Shown: positions 38,203 to 48,004, counted from the stretch's first letter. The stretch is 64,000 nucleotides of DNA from Actinomycetes bacterium (GCA_021793235.1 JAJYTD010000002.1:169656-233655); one strand, 5' to 3'. A program made the numbers and translations. The notes: generated by a model not told the origin, from the sequence alone.

Positions 38203-38868
38203 ATGGCCATCATGGGAGTCGTGAGCGAGCAGAAGTCTCGGCCGCGTCGCAAGCGCATGACCGGCAAGCAGCGCCGGGAGCAGCTTCTTGACATCGGGCG
38301 TGAGCTGTTCGCGGAGCGCGGCTTCGATGGCACTTCGGTGGAGGAGATCGCCGCTCGGGCGGGGGTTTCCAAGCCTGTGGTCTATGAGCACTTCGGTGGT
38401 AAGGAAGGCGTCTACGCCGTCGTTGTGGACCGTGAGATGCAGAAGCTGCTGGGTATGGTCGGTGAGTCGCTGTCCGCTGACCATGCCCGCGCCAAGATCG
38501 AGCGGGCTGCGCTGGCACTGCTGCAGTATGTGGAGGAGAACAGCGAGGGGTTTCGCATTCTGGCCCGCGATTCCCACGCCGCGTCGGGGACCGGCAGTTT
38601 CGCCAGTCTGATCAGTGATATCGCGACGCAGGTCGAGCATATTCTGGCCGAGGAGTTCAGGGAGCGTGGATACGATCCGAAGTTGGCTCCGTTGTATGCG
38701 CAGTCGCTGGTGGGGATGGTGGCGTTGACCGGCCAGTGGTGGCTGGAGGTGCGCAGGCCCAAGCGCGAGGTGGTGGCGGCGCATCTGGTGAATCTGGCCT
38801 GGAACGGCCTGTCCCATCTCGATTCCCGGCCGCGGTTGGACATATTGCAGCTCGGGGATGACGGGTAG
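38203..38868 (+). CDS. TetR/AcrR family regulator, probable desaturase repressor
   Basis: 221 residues. The N-terminal TetR helix-turn-helix is complete: QRREQLLDIGRELFAERGFD then TSVEEIAARAGVSKPVVYEHFGGKEG. The ligand-binding C-terminal domain includes LVGMVALTGQWWLEVRRPKRE. It lies 11 bp behind the desaturase gene, so it is probably cotranscribed and controls that operon through the palindrome upstream, perhaps sensing acyl-CoA. The ATG at 38203 follows GGGTGG; an ATG three codons later is possible. Confidence 0.9.
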   Translation: MAIMGVVSEQKSRPRRKRMTGKQRREQLLDIGRELFAERGFDGTSVEEIAARAGVSKPVVYEHFGGKEGVYAVVVDREMQKLLGMVGESLSADHARAKIERAALALLQYVEENSEGFRILARDSHAASGTGSFASLISDIATQVEHILAEEFRERGYDPKLAPLYAQSLVGMVALTGQWWLEVRRPKREVVAAHLVNLAWNGLSHLDSRPRLDILQLGDDG

Positions 38869-38903
38869 GCGCCTTGGGGCGTTTCGACGCGCACCGGACA
38901 CTA

Positions 38904-38917
38904 TCTTGATATCAAGA
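38904..38917. promoter_or_regulatory. MarR-type operator
   Basis: TCTTGATATCAAGA is a perfect 14-bp palindrome of the form many MarR proteins bind. It ends just before a -10 TATGCT (38920-38925). The predicted start is about 38932, which is the ATG of the MarR gene, so the mRNA may be leaderless and autorepressed. Confidence 0.6.
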
Positions 38918-38931
38918 GATATGCTGGACGC

Positions 38932-39441
38932 ATGCGCGATGAGGTTGATGGTCTGGTCGAGGCCTGGCGCACGGAGCGCCCGGATCTCGACGTCGAACCG
39001 CTGCAGGTGCTCAGCCGCGTATCGCGGCTGGCGCGGCACCTGGATCGCGCGCGGCGCACGGTGTTCACCGAGCACGAGTTGGAACCGTGGGAGTTCGACG
39101 TGCTTGCCGAACTCCGCCGCTCAGGGCCGCCCTATGAACTGAGCCCCGGCCGGCTGCTCCGCGCCACCTTGGTGACCTCGGGGACCATGACGAACCGGAT
39201 CGACCGCCTGGCCGCCGCCGGAATGGTGCGTCGGCGTCCCGACCCCGCGGATAAGCGGGGGGTGCTGGTCCGCCTCTCCGCCAAGGGACGTGAGCGCGTG
39301 GACGCCGCGCTGGCCGCTCTGCTCAGCTATGAGGAGTCGATTCTGGGGTCGCTGTCCCGCGGGGAGCGCCAGAGGCTCGCATCGTTATTGAGATCGGTGC
39401 TTTCTCCCCTCGACGAACCGCCTGCCCCTCCGCGAGTCTGA
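38932..39441 (+). CDS. MarR family transcriptional regulator
   Basis: Winged helix-turn-helix repressor, 169 residues. The recognition region is LSPGRLLRATLVTSGTMTNRIDRLAAAGMV, and the wing is RRRPDPADKRGVLVRLSAKG, both standard for MarR. N- and C-terminal helices form the dimer interface. No ribosome site precedes the ATG, consistent with a leaderless transcript from the promoter at 38920. A palindrome over the promoter suggests autoregulation. The signal it senses is unknown, and no obvious target gene is adjacent; the lipoprotein hydrolase gene downstream is the only candidate. Confidence 0.92.
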   Translation: MRDEVDGLVEAWRTERPDLDVEPLQVLSRVSRLARHLDRARRTVFTEHELEPWEFDVLAELRRSGPPYELSPGRLLRATLVTSGTMTNRIDRLAAAGMVRRRPDPADKRGVLVRLSAKGRERVDAALAALLSYEESILGSLSRGERQRLASLLRSVLSPLDEPPAPPRV

Positions 39442-39519
39442 CTGTTCGGTGGCCCTCGCCGGTTCGGCGGGCCCCGTCCACGCGCAGGATTCTTCGGTAC
39501 CGGGTGAGTGGAGTGGCCG

Positions 39520-40446
39520 GTGAGGACTGGTTGGGGTGCCGCCGCGGTCGCGGTGGCGGCGGTGGTGTCGGTGTCGGCCTGTTCTGCCGGTGATGGCGGG
39601 GAGGAGCCGGTCAAGCGCTACTACGTTTCGCTCGGTGATTCCCTTTCCGTGGGGATCCAGCCGGACGAGGACGGCACGCCCGTTGAGACGTCCGAAGCCT
39701 ACACCGACGAGCTGTACCGCATGCTCTATGACCGCGATTCCACGCTGGAGCACGAGCGCATGGGGTGCGGCGGTGAGGACACCACGACGTTCATAGAGGG
39801 CGGAATCGAGGAGTGCGACGCGCTCTACGACGAGGGCTCGCAACTGGCTGCGGCCGAGGCGTTCTTGGCACGCAACCGGGATCAGGTGGCCCTGGTGACG
39901 GTGGGGATCGGGGGCAACAACTTCACCGGGTGCGTGTCCGGTGGCGGCGGGACCGATATCGATATCGACACCGGATGCGTCGATGACGGGTTGCAGCGTA
40001 TCGAGGAGGAGGCCTCGCTCATCGCCGAGCGGCTGCGGACGGCGGCAGGCCCTGATGTGCAGATCGTCGGGATGACCTACTACAACCCGTTCGTGGCGGC
40101 GCTGCTGCTGGAGGGGGGCGAGGACCCCGCCGACAGCGGTGACAGCGGCGGGCAGAGCAATGCGCAGCTTGCCGAGTATTCGGCCGATGTCCTGGCGGAG
40201 ATGAACGATGTCCTGGAGTCGTCGTTCGCCGAGGCCGACATCGATGTGGCGGATGTCGCCGCGGCGTTCGACTCGGCGGATTTCGAGGTTCCCGCGGACA
40301 GTGAGACGGGCATGCCGGCCAACGTGCAGAAGGTGTGCGACTACACCTGGATGTGCAACACGTCGGTGGGTCCAGACATCCACACCAACCAGGAGGGGGC
40401 GGTCGTGATCGCCGAGGCGTTCGAGGAGGCCGGCGCCCTCCGGTAG
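39520..40446 (+). CDS. Secreted lipoprotein, SGNH/GDSL hydrolase
   Basis: Predicted esterase or lipase anchored outside the membrane, 308 residues. The signal peptide ends in a lipobox VSAC, whose Cys would be lipidated. Block I is YVSLGDSLSVGIQPD with the nucleophile Ser, block III is TVGIGGNNFTGC, and block V is GPDIHTNQEGA with the catalytic Asp/His. Several cysteine pairs (MGCGGED, EECDALYD, CVDDG, VCDYTWMCN) suggest disulfides. An acidic Gly/Ser insertion (GGEDPADSGDSGGQ) is variable. The GTG at 39520 is chosen: GGAG lies six bases upstream and it gives a proper basic N-terminus. Confidence 0.88.
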   Translation: MRTGWGAAAVAVAAVVSVSACSAGDGGEEPVKRYYVSLGDSLSVGIQPDEDGTPVETSEAYTDELYRMLYDRDSTLEHERMGCGGEDTTTFIEGGIEECDALYDEGSQLAAAEAFLARNRDQVALVTVGIGGNNFTGCVSGGGGTDIDIDTGCVDDGLQRIEEEASLIAERLRTAAGPDVQIVGMTYYNPFVAALLLEGGEDPADSGDSGGQSNAQLAEYSADVLAEMNDVLESSFAEADIDVADVAAAFDSADFEVPADSETGMPANVQKVCDYTWMCNTSVGPDIHTNQEGAVVIAEAFEEAGALR

Positions 40447-40476
40447 GCGGAAGCGTCTCAGCGCTGCGGCGACGGG

Positions 40477-40508
40477 GCGCAGCGAGCACGTCGGCGTACT
40501 CGCTGCGC
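40477..40508. terminator. Convergent terminator hairpin
   Basis: A perfect 10-bp stem (gcgcagcgag with ctcgctgcgc) between the convergent lipoprotein and ABC-F genes. Confidence 0.65.
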
Positions 40509-40552
40509 GTCCCGGAGATCCCGGCCGGTCCCCGTGCCGTCCCGGGGGCGGT

Positions 40553-42328
40553 CTATTCGCCCAGTTTCTCGGCTTCGGTGAGCCAGCGTTCCTCCAGCTC
40601 TTCTTTTTCCGCCTGGAGGGTTTTGAGTTCGGGGTCGAGTTCGGCGAGGCGGGTGTAGTCGTCGGCGGCGCGGGCCATCAGGTCGTGCAGTTCGGTCTCG
40701 CGCGTGTCGATGCGGTCGATGCGCCGCTCGATCCGTTGCAGTTCCTTCCTGATGGCGCGCTGTTCGGCGGCGGAGAGGCCGGGGGTGGCCGCGGGCTCGG
40801 CCGCTTCCCCTTCCGCCCGGAGCGCGGGTACTTCTCCGCTGTCGGTCTGGGCGGCCCGCCGGTCGAGGTATTCGTCGACGCCTCCGGGCAGGAAGGACAG
40901 GTTCTGGTCGCCCATCAGGGCGAGGATCCGGTCGGTGACCCGTTCCAGGAAGTACCGGTCGTGGCTGACCAGGACCAGGGATCCGGGCCAGTCGTCCAGG
41001 AGGTCCTCCAGTTCGGTGAGCGTCTCGATGTCGAGGTCGTTGGTGGGCTCGTCCAGCAGGATGACGTTGGGTTCGTTCATCAGCAGCCGGAGCAGTTGGA
41101 GGCGCCGCCGTTCGCCGCCGGAGAGGTCGCCGATGGGGGTCCACTGGCGTTCGCCCCGGAAGCCGAAGCGTTCCAGCATCTGGCTGGCGGAGAATTCCTT
41201 CTTGCCGATGGTGACGTGCTTGCGGATCTCTTCGACGGCTTCCAGCGGGCGCCGGTCGGGGGCGAGTTCGGTGAGGTTCTGCGACAGGTGGGCGAGGTTG
41301 ACCGTCGTGCCGTGGCGGACGGTGCCCCCGTCGGGGGCGCGTTCCTTGGCCAGCGCGCGCAGCAGTGTCGTCTTTCCGGAGCCGTTGACTCCGACGAGTC
41401 CGATGCGATCGCCGGGGCCGAGCTGCCAGGTGAGGTGGTCGATGAGGGTGCGCTCGCCCGCGTCGAGCCGGAGGTCGTGCACGTCGATGACGGTCTTGCC
41501 AAGGCGTGAGCCGGCGAACCGCACGAGTTCGACGGTGTCGCGGGGTGGGGGCTCGTTGGCGATGAGCGTGTTGGCGGCCTCGATGCGGAACTTGGGCTTG
41601 GAGGTGCGTGCGGGTGGGCCGCGGCGCAGCCAGGCGAGTTCTTTGCGCATGAGGTTCTGTCGGCGTTCCTCCGCTGCGGCGGCGAGCCGCTGGCGTTCGG
41701 CCTTGGCGAGCACGTAGGCGGCGTATCCGCCTTCGTAGCGTTCGACGCGGCCGTCGACGACCTCCCAGGTGCGGGTGGTGACGGCGTCCAGGAACCACCG
41801 GTCGTGGGTGACGACCGCAAGGGCTTCCTTGCGGCTTCGCATGTGCTGGGCGAGCCAGGCGATGGCCTCGATGTCGAGGTGGTTGGTGGGTTCGTCGAGG
41901 ACGATCAGGTCGTGTGTCTCGGTGAGCAGGCGTGCGAGGGTGGCCCGGCGTCGTTCGCCGCCGGAGAGGGCGGCCATGGGGGCGTCGAGGTCCCATCCGC
42001 TGAGGAGTCCGCGCAGCACGTCGCGCACACGCGGGTCGCCGGCCCATTCGTGTTCGGCGCGGTCGCCGAGGACGAAGCCGGCGACGGTGGTGTCGGGGTA
42101 GCTGTCGCGCTGGTGCAGGAAGCCGACCCGCAGCCCGCGGTTGTGGATGACCCGCCCGGAGTCGGGTGGGGTGCGGCCGGAGAGGACCGAGACGAGGGTG
42201 GTCTTGCCGCCGCCGTTGCGGCCGACCACGCCGATGCGGTCGCCCTCCTCCACACCCAGCGACACGTTGTCGAGAAGCACGAGCGGCCCGTAGGCCAGGG
42301 AGACGTCCTGAAGGTTGACGAGATTCAT
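40553..42328 (-). CDS. ABC-F family ATPase (Uup-like)
   Basis: Soluble twin-ATPase protein that acts on the ribosome or in DNA metabolism, not a transporter; 591 residues. Domain 1 has Walker A GVVGRNGGGKTTLVSVL, signature LSGGERRRATLARLL and Walker B LIVLDEPTNHLD. A charged linker follows (AERQRLAAAAEERRQNLMRK). Domain 2 has GLVGVNGSGKTTLLRAL, DLSGGERRRLQLLRLL and VILLDEPTNDLDIETL. A C-terminal coiled coil (about residues 525-591) matches the Uup-type tail. It stands after ispE in the conserved rpfB-ksgA-ispE-ABC-F order. Confidence 0.93.
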   Translation of the reverse strand: MNLVNLQDVSLAYGPLVLLDNVSLGVEEGDRIGVVGRNGGGKTTLVSVLSGRTPPDSGRVIHNRGLRVGFLHQRDSYPDTTVAGFVLGDRAEHEWAGDPRVRDVLRGLLSGWDLDAPMAALSGGERRRATLARLLTETHDLIVLDEPTNHLDIEAIAWLAQHMRSRKEALAVVTHDRWFLDAVTTRTWEVVDGRVERYEGGYAAYVLAKAERQRLAAAAEERRQNLMRKELAWLRRGPPARTSKPKFRIEAANTLIANEPPPRDTVELVRFAGSRLGKTVIDVHDLRLDAGERTLIDHLTWQLGPGDRIGLVGVNGSGKTTLLRALAKERAPDGGTVRHGTTVNLAHLSQNLTELAPDRRPLEAVEEIRKHVTIGKKEFSASQMLERFGFRGERQWTPIGDLSGGERRRLQLLRLLMNEPNVILLDEPTNDLDIETLTELEDLLDDWPGSLVLVSHDRYFLERVTDRILALMGDQNLSFLPGGVDEYLDRRAAQTDSGEVPALRAEGEAAEPAATPGLSAAEQRAIRKELQRIERRIDRIDTRETELHDLMARAADDYTRLAELDPELKTLQAEKEELEERWLTEAEKLGE

Positions 42329-42479
42329 CGTGTATCCATTGTGGGGTGCGTGCCGCCGTGCATCGGCCATGCCGCCGGTGGCCGCGGGTTGTCGGCGGGC
42401 CGCGGCTTTACGTTTACGGGCGGGCGGCGGCCGACCGGCCGGGTGTTCGCCTCCGCGGCCGTGTGATGTGGTCGGCCGG

Positions 42480-43424
42480 TCAACTCGCGGGAGTGCGTTC
42501 GATGACTGTTGCTCCCGGTACGTCGCCGTGGGTGCGGATGGTGCGCGCGCAGTGGGGCGTCTTCTCCAGGGCGGTGGCGATGGCTGTGGCCTTTGCTTCG
42601 GAGGCGGCCAGGAAGGCGCAAGTGGGGCCGGATCCGGAGACGATCGCGCCGAGGGCTCCGGCGGTCCGGCCGGCGTCGAGGGTCGCGCCCAGGTCCGGGC
42701 GCAGTGACAGTGCCGCGCGTTGCAGGTCGTTGCCGAGTGCGGCGCCGAGCCGTGGGGCGTCTCCTGCTGCGAGGGCGGCCATCAGGTCGGGGTCGCTTTG
42801 GGGTTGTGGTGCCTGGGGGCGCAGCCGGTCGTACTCGGCGAAGACGTCGGCGGTGGACAGCCCGGTGTCGGACAGGGCGAAGACCCAGTGGTAGCGGCCG
42901 GGGCTGGGGATCGGGGTGAGCTGCTCGCCGCGGCCGGTGCCGACCGCGGTGGCGCCGAGGAGGGGGAAGGCGACGTCGCTGCCGAGTTCGGCGGCGAGGG
43001 TGTGCAGGTCGTTCTGTGACAGCCCTGCCTCCCAGAATGTGTTGCACGCCACAAGGGTCGCGGCGGCGTCGGCGCTGCCGCCCGCCATTCCGCCGGCCAC
43101 GGGGATCGTCTTGCGCAGATGGATGTCGATGGGGCTGGTGGCCCCGGTCTCACGTGCCACGAGGTGTGCTGCTTTGGCTGCCAGGTTGCTGTCGTCGAGG
43201 GGGACTGCGGCGGTGTCGACGCCGGAATTTCCGTCGATGGTGAGCCGGATGGCCCGCCTCCCCGCGCGCGCCGGCGGCGCGGTAACGGTAACCTCGTCGA
43301 ACAGCGCAACAGCGTGGAAGACATTGACCAGATCGTGGTATCCATCTTCGCGCACCGGCCCAACCGCCAACTGGAGGTTCACCTTCGCGGGTACCCGTAC
43401 GGTTACGGCGGTCACAGCGGTCAT
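42480..43424 (-). CDS. ispE: 4-diphosphocytidyl-2-C-methyl-D-erythritol kinase
   Basis: GHMP kinase of the MEP isoprenoid pathway, phosphorylating CDP-methylerythritol; 314 residues. It opens with VRVPAKVNLQLAVGPVREDGYHDLVNVFHAV, split here as PAKVNLQLAVG and EDGYHDLVNVF, typical of IspE. The ATP-binding GHMP loop is IPVAGGMAGGSADAAA near residue 107. The C-terminal motif is AIVSGSGPTCAFLA. The ATG follows TAGGACTC. The usual upstream partner ksgA is displaced by a divergent Ser/Thr kinase gene. Confidence 0.94.
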   Translation of the reverse strand: MTAVTAVTVRVPAKVNLQLAVGPVREDGYHDLVNVFHAVALFDEVTVTAPPARAGRRAIRLTIDGNSGVDTAAVPLDDSNLAAKAAHLVARETGATSPIDIHLRKTIPVAGGMAGGSADAAATLVACNTFWEAGLSQNDLHTLAAELGSDVAFPLLGATAVGTGRGEQLTPIPSPGRYHWVFALSDTGLSTADVFAEYDRLRPQAPQPQSDPDLMAALAAGDAPRLGAALGNDLQRAALSLRPDLGATLDAGRTAGALGAIVSGSGPTCAFLAASEAKATAIATALEKTPHCARTIRTHGDVPGATVIERTPAS

Positions 43425-43662
43425 GAGTCCTAGATCGTAAAGGAATTCCCACCCCAGTGAATCGACACCCCCGCGATGGGACTCTTGTGCGGTCCGCGCG
43501 CCTCCCGCATGATGGCGGGCGGTCCGGTGACGATTCCGCTCGCCTTCACGCCGTCTCCGAATGTCCGGATCAGGGCACGATGGCCTGCACGGGTGGGTAT
43601 CAGGACACATTCCCCGCTACCTTGGGGGCCAGGCGAGTTTGGACACCGCCGGGGAGGGTCGC

Positions 43663-45540
43663 TTGCCGTCGGATGGGCTCCCGAAGAACCTGGAACCGCT
43701 GGCCGCCGGAGATCCGGCCACCATCGGTCCTTATGTGCTGGCCGGGCGACTGGGCAGCGGTGGGATGGGAACGGTCTATTTGGGCCGTACCCCTGAGAAG
43801 GGTGCCCAAGTCGCGATCAAGGTGATCCGGCCGGAGCTCGCCTTCGACGAGGCCACCCGGGCGCGGTTCCACGATGAGATGGAGAACGCCCGCAGGGTCG
43901 CCTCTTTCTGTACCGCCAAGGTCCTCGACCACGGCACGTTCGAGAACCGCCCGTACATGGTCACCGAGTACATCGCGGGGACCGCACTGGCCGAGCATGT
44001 GGCCGAGCACGGTCCGCTCGATTCCAGCACGCTGCACGGGTTCGCGCTGGGCGTGGCGGCGGCTCTGGCGGCCATCCACCGTGCCGGGCTGGTGCACCGG
44101 GATCTCAAACCGGCGAACGTGCTGCTGTCGTTGTCGGGTCCGCGGGTCATCGACTTCGGCATCGCCCGGGCGATGAACACGATGACCAACCACACCCAGA
44201 CCGGCATCGTCATGGGCAGTCCCGGCTGGATGGCGCCCGAGCAGTTGCTGGAGGAGAAGGTCACCACGGCGGCCGACATCTTCGCGTGGGGATGTCTGGT
44301 GGCGTTCGCGGGCAACGGCACGCACCCGTTCGGCAACGGCGACGCGATGACGCTGGGCAAGCGCGTGTTGTTCGCTGAGCCGCAGTTGGGTGGGCTCGAC
44401 AGCCCGCTGGACCGGCTGGTGGCCCAGGCTCTGGCCAAGGAGCCGGACCGGCGCCCCAAAGCCCAGGATCTCCTGTTGGAGTTGGCGGGCGGCGAGGACG
44501 AGTCCAGCAGGGCCGACGACATGGTGAGCCATGCGCTGCACCAGTCGTGGCGGCCCAATCTGCCTCCGATGCCGCCGCCCGGCCCCATGCCGCCGCCCGG
44601 TCCACCGCACTCGCCGCACCAGACGAGCCCTGGTATGAGCCGTCCGGGGCCGCCGCCCGGTCCTGTGCCGCCGCCACCGTTTCCGCACCAGCCGCAGCAG
44701 GCGCCCATGCCGGCGCAGTCGGTGCCCCACGGGCAGCGGATGCAGCGGCCCGCGGCCGGCCTGGCTCAGCCTTCGGGGCACCAGACCGGGCAGTTCCCGA
44801 CCGCTTCACCGCACCAGTCGGGGCCGATCCCTCAGGTCGCCGCAGCGCCGCAGGAGCGGCCGGGTCCGGCGGCCTCTCCCCCGCACGCCCAGCCCTACGT
44901 CCCGCCGGCTCCGCCGCCGCCGCACCAGCCGGTTCAGCCGACCAAGCGGCGGATGAAGTGGGTCGCGATCACCGCGGTGGTCGCTATCGTCCTGGTGCTG
45001 CTGCTGTTCACCGCCCTCACCCTGCTGGGGTTGAACAACCTGAGCTGGCCCGGTCAGTCCGGCGGCACCGGACAGCCGGAGCCGAGCGCGGCGGCGCAGC
45101 AGAACGAGACGGAGGACGCCGACTCCCGCGCGGGCGAGTCCGCCCCGGACAGCGCCACTGATGGCCGCATGGTGTTCAAGGCGCGCGAGTACGAGTGCAC
45201 GCCTGAGATCGACGGCCGCTCCGATCCCACCGGGGGGCTGTACTGCGTGTTCGCTCTCGATGTGCAGAACACGTCGAATGATCAGATCACGCTGCAGCCG
45301 GAGTGGCAGCTGCTCCAGGGGGCGGACCACGACAGGCAGGCCGCCCGGGCGCCGTCTCTGGCGGAGTCCGATGCCCCGCTGTGGCAGCCCATCGACCCGG
45401 GTGCCCAGGCCGAGGGGAAGCTGACTTTCCTTGTCGAGGACGAGGAGGTCGTGGCAAACGGCGATCTGCTGCTCAGCAGCCGGGAGAACGGCGAGGTCGC
45501 CGAGATCAGCGTCAGCGAGATCACGCGCGGGGGGGACTGA
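43663..45540 (+). CDS. Membrane-anchored serine/threonine protein kinase
   Basis: Hanks-type kinase of 625 residues. The kinase domain covers about residues 18-280: glycine loop GRLGSGGMGTVYLG, ATP lysine in QVAIKVIRPEL, catalytic loop VHRDLKPANVLL, DFGIA and the activation region GSPGWMAPEQLLEE. A long Pro/Gly/His/Gln-rich linker (about 295-425) follows, then a transmembrane helix (WVAITAVVAIVLVLLLFTAL). The extracellular domain from about 500 resembles DUF4352-like beta folds (YCVFALDVQNTSNDQITLQP) rather than PASTA repeats, so the signal is probably not muropeptides. The TTG start has GGAGGG close upstream. It is inserted between ispE and ksgA. Confidence 0.9.
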   Translation: MPSDGLPKNLEPLAAGDPATIGPYVLAGRLGSGGMGTVYLGRTPEKGAQVAIKVIRPELAFDEATRARFHDEMENARRVASFCTAKVLDHGTFENRPYMVTEYIAGTALAEHVAEHGPLDSSTLHGFALGVAAALAAIHRAGLVHRDLKPANVLLSLSGPRVIDFGIARAMNTMTNHTQTGIVMGSPGWMAPEQLLEEKVTTAADIFAWGCLVAFAGNGTHPFGNGDAMTLGKRVLFAEPQLGGLDSPLDRLVAQALAKEPDRRPKAQDLLLELAGGEDESSRADDMVSHALHQSWRPNLPPMPPPGPMPPPGPPHSPHQTSPGMSRPGPPPGPVPPPPFPHQPQQAPMPAQSVPHGQRMQRPAAGLAQPSGHQTGQFPTASPHQSGPIPQVAAAPQERPGPAASPPHAQPYVPPAPPPPHQPVQPTKRRMKWVAITAVVAIVLVLLLFTALTLLGLNNLSWPGQSGGTGQPEPSAAAQQNETEDADSRAGESAPDSATDGRMVFKAREYECTPEIDGRSDPTGGLYCVFALDVQNTSNDQITLQPEWQLLQGADHDRQAARAPSLAESDAPLWQPIDPGAQAEGKLTFLVEDEEVVANGDLLLSSRENGEVAEISVSEITRGGD

Positions 45541-45549
45541 GCTTTCCTC

Positions 45550-46446
45550 TCACTGGCGGGTTCCTGGCTGCTGTAGGGCGCTGTGGGCGTGCTCGGCGAT
45601 GCGGGCGAACCCGGCTACGCCGAGGGACTCTCCGCGCGCGGAGGGGTCCACGCCGGCGGCGCGCAGGATGCGCTCGGCGGCCGGTGCCGAGCCCGCCCAA
45701 TCCGCCAGGGCGGCGCGCAGGGTTTTGCGGCGCTGCGCGAAGGCGGCGTCGATGACCGCGAACACGGCCTCACGCGGGGCCGTCACGCTGGGGGCGGAGC
45801 GGCGGCGCAGTTCCACCAGACCGGAGTCGACGTTGGGTGCGGGCCAGAAGACGCTGCGTCCTACCGCCCCGGCGCGGCGCACATCGGCGTACCAGGCGGC
45901 TTTGGCCGAGGGTGCGCCGTAGGTGCGGCTTCCGGGCTCGGCCGCGAGCCGGTCGGCGACCTCGGCCTGCACCATGACCAGGCCTTTCTGTAGTGACGGC
46001 AGGAGTTCCAGCAGGTGCAGTACTACTGGGACGGCGACGTTGTAGGGCAGGTTGGCGACCAGCGCTGTCGGCGGGGGGCCGGGGATCTCGGTGATGTGCA
46101 GCGCGTCGGCGGTGACGACCTCGAGCCGGTCGGCGAGGCCGGGGGCGTGTTCGGCGACCGTTCCGGGCAGTATCTCGGCGAGTGTGCGATCGATCTCGAT
46201 CGCGGTGACCCGGTGCACGTGCGGGAGCAGCGCCAGTGTCAGGGAGCCGAGTCCGGGACCGACTTCCACGACGACGTCGTCGGGGCCTACATCTGACACG
46301 CGCACGATCCGGCGCACGGTTCCGCTGTCGATGACGAAGTTCTGGCCGCGTGCCTTGGTCGGCCGGATGCCGGCGTGTTCGGCGATCCGTCGCACGTCGG
46401 AGGGGGTGAGCAGGCGGGCTTCGGTGGCGGGCTGATCGTGGTTCAC
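45550..46446 (-). CDS. ksgA: 16S rRNA dimethyladenosine transferase
   Basis: SAM-dependent enzyme that dimethylates A1518 and A1519 of 16S rRNA late in 30S assembly; 298 residues. Motifs: [20 protein letters not shown], the SAM site [30 protein letters not shown], the catalytic [13 protein letters not shown] (NLPY) and [14 protein letters not shown]. The GTG at [13 protein letters not shown] is preferred, with AGGA seven bases upstream; an ATG two codons earlier touches that site. It follows rpfB by 62 bp, the conserved order. Its tail faces the inserted kinase gene nine bases away. Confidence 0.94.
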   Translation of the reverse strand: MNHDQPATEARLLTPSDVRRIAEHAGIRPTKARGQNFVIDSGTVRRIVRVSDVGPDDVVVEVGPGLGSLTLALLPHVHRVTAIEIDRTLAEILPGTVAEHAPGLADRLEVVTADALHITEIPGPPPTALVANLPYNVAVPVVLHLLELLPSLQKGLVMVQAEVADRLAAEPGSRTYGAPSAKAAWYADVRRAGAVGRSVFWPAPNVDSGLVELRRRSAPSVTAPREAVFAVIDAAFAQRRKTLRAALADWAGSAPAAERILRAAGVDPSARGESLGVAGFARIAEHAHSALQQPGTRQ

Positions 46447-46508
46447 CCACATATCCTGCCAGGCCGACCGCGCGTTTTCGCCGGTCGGCCCGGCTGGCCG
46501 GGGGTGTC

Positions 46509-47714
46509 TCAGTCGAGCAGGTGCTTGCCGCATTCGGGCCACTGGCTCTGCCAGTTGCCGCCGACCGAATTGTAGAGCTGCTTGGCGCGCATGGTCTGCT
46601 CGTCAGGGCTGGCTTCGGCGGGGTTGCCGGTGCCGCCCACGGACTGCCAGGTGGCCATGGAGAACTGGTAGAGGCCGTAGTAGCCGCCCGCGGAGTTGAC
46701 GGCTGTGGGGTCTCCGCCCGATTCGCACTGGGCGAGCGCGGACCAGTTGAGGCTGTCGGCGTCGCCGCCTACGTTCGTGTCGGTCTCGGGTTCCTTGGTG
46801 CCGATCTCCACGATGCCGTCGACCGGTTTCTTGACGACCTTCTCCTTGATGACGTGTTCGGTCTCCTTGCCGTTCTTCATGATCATGGCGGTGGTGACCT
46901 TTTTCACGCCGTCTTTCGGCTCTTGGACGACTTTCTCCTCGCCCTTGTCGAGTTCGTCGTTCTCCCGTTTCTCGGTTTCGGCCTCGATCGGGACTTCTTC
47001 TGTCTTGGGCTCGGTGAGCAGCTCCATAATGTCGATGACCATGCCGTCGGTGGGCTCGGTGTCCAGTGCGGGTTCGACGTCGTCGTGTTCGCCCGGGGTG
47101 ATTCCGTTGTTCTTGAGCACCTCTTCGACGGTGCCGGCGGTGGTGTCGGTCTCTATCCGGACGAGGTCGCGGAGGATGACGACGTGGCGTGCGCTGGCGG
47201 CCTCGACCTTCAGCCCGGATTCGGGGATGGGTTTGTCGGCCTCGACCGACAGTTTCAGCGTGTCGGTTCCCATGCCGAGCTGGTCGAGGGCCTCGCCGAC
47301 GGTCAGCGCGGTGACCTGGTGGGTTTGGGGTTCGCCGTCGATGTCGAGGGTGAGTTCGCGGCTGCTGCGGACCAGGACGGTGCCGCCTCTGTCCAGTTCG
47401 GTGTCGGGGGCGGGCGCGACGGCGTCGTGGTCGTCGAGGCGGATGCCGGCGGAATCGAGGACGTCTTGGACGGTCCCTCCGCCGAAGGTGTGCACTGTCT
47501 GTTCTTCGCCGTCGACCTTGAGGGTGATGCGCTGGTCCATCGCGAACGCGGTTCCGCCTCCGGCGGCGAGCAGGACTGCGGTGGCGGTCGCGCCGATCAC
47601 GGCACCGCGCGAGCGCAGGGGGCTGGGGAGCCGCAGTGCCGTGCTCTTCGGTGCGCTGCGGGTTTCATCGGCTCCGCGGCGGGGTTTACGGAAACGTGGC
47701 AAGAGGCTACGCAC
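46509..47714 (-). CDS. rpfB: Resuscitation-promoting factor, RpfB type
   Basis: Secreted or membrane-tethered lytic transglycosylase that cuts peptidoglycan and promotes exit from dormancy or spore germination; 401 residues. After a basic N-terminus and a membrane segment ([20 protein letters not shown]) come three DUF348 repeats (such as [20 protein letters not shown]), then a G5 domain ([17 protein letters not shown]). The C-terminal Rpf domain is [20 protein letters not shown], with the catalytic Glu in CESGG, followed by [21 protein letters not shown] start with AAGG at ten bases. It precedes ksgA as in M. tuberculosis. Confidence 0.95.
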   Translation of the reverse strand: MRSLLPRFRKPRRGADETRSAPKSTALRLPSPLRSRGAVIGATATAVLLAAGGGTAFAMDQRITLKVDGEEQTVHTFGGGTVQDVLDSAGIRLDDHDAVAPAPDTELDRGGTVLVRSSRELTLDIDGEPQTHQVTALTVGEALDQLGMGTDTLKLSVEADKPIPESGLKVEAASARHVVILRDLVRIETDTTAGTVEEVLKNNGITPGEHDDVEPALDTEPTDGMVIDIMELLTEPKTEEVPIEAETEKRENDELDKGEEKVVQEPKDGVKKVTTAMIMKNGKETEHVIKEKVVKKPVDGIVEIGTKEPETDTNVGGDADSLNWSALAQCESGGDPTAVNSAGGYYGLYQFSMATWQSVGGTGNPAEASPDEQTMRAKQLYNSVGGNWQSQWPECGKHLLD

Positions 47715-48004
47715 GATGGTTCGGCCTTCGTGATCGCTGAGCGGGCGGGAGGGTGGGAAGACGGCCGGACGCGGGCGCCCGGGCGCGGATCTGTGGTGGT
47801 GCCGGGTGGGCCGGACGGGTAGCAGAGGGGCCGGTCGGCCTCGGCGGTGTTCCGGAAAATATCACAGAGGCCTTTGGGCCGCTTTGTACCGACCGAATCC
47901 CGGTCTGGTTCCCGGTCCGGGCCCCGCCCTCCGCTCCCGGCGCCACCGTTCGCCACAATAAGAAACCGAATCAGATTCGAATCAAGTCCACTGGAGGTTC
48001 GCTG

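Noticed and set aside
47715..48004. A c-di-AMP (ydaO-type) riboswitch upstream of the Rpf gene
   Set aside because: Such riboswitches precede some actinobacterial rpf genes, but I see none of the conserved ydaO core sequences here.
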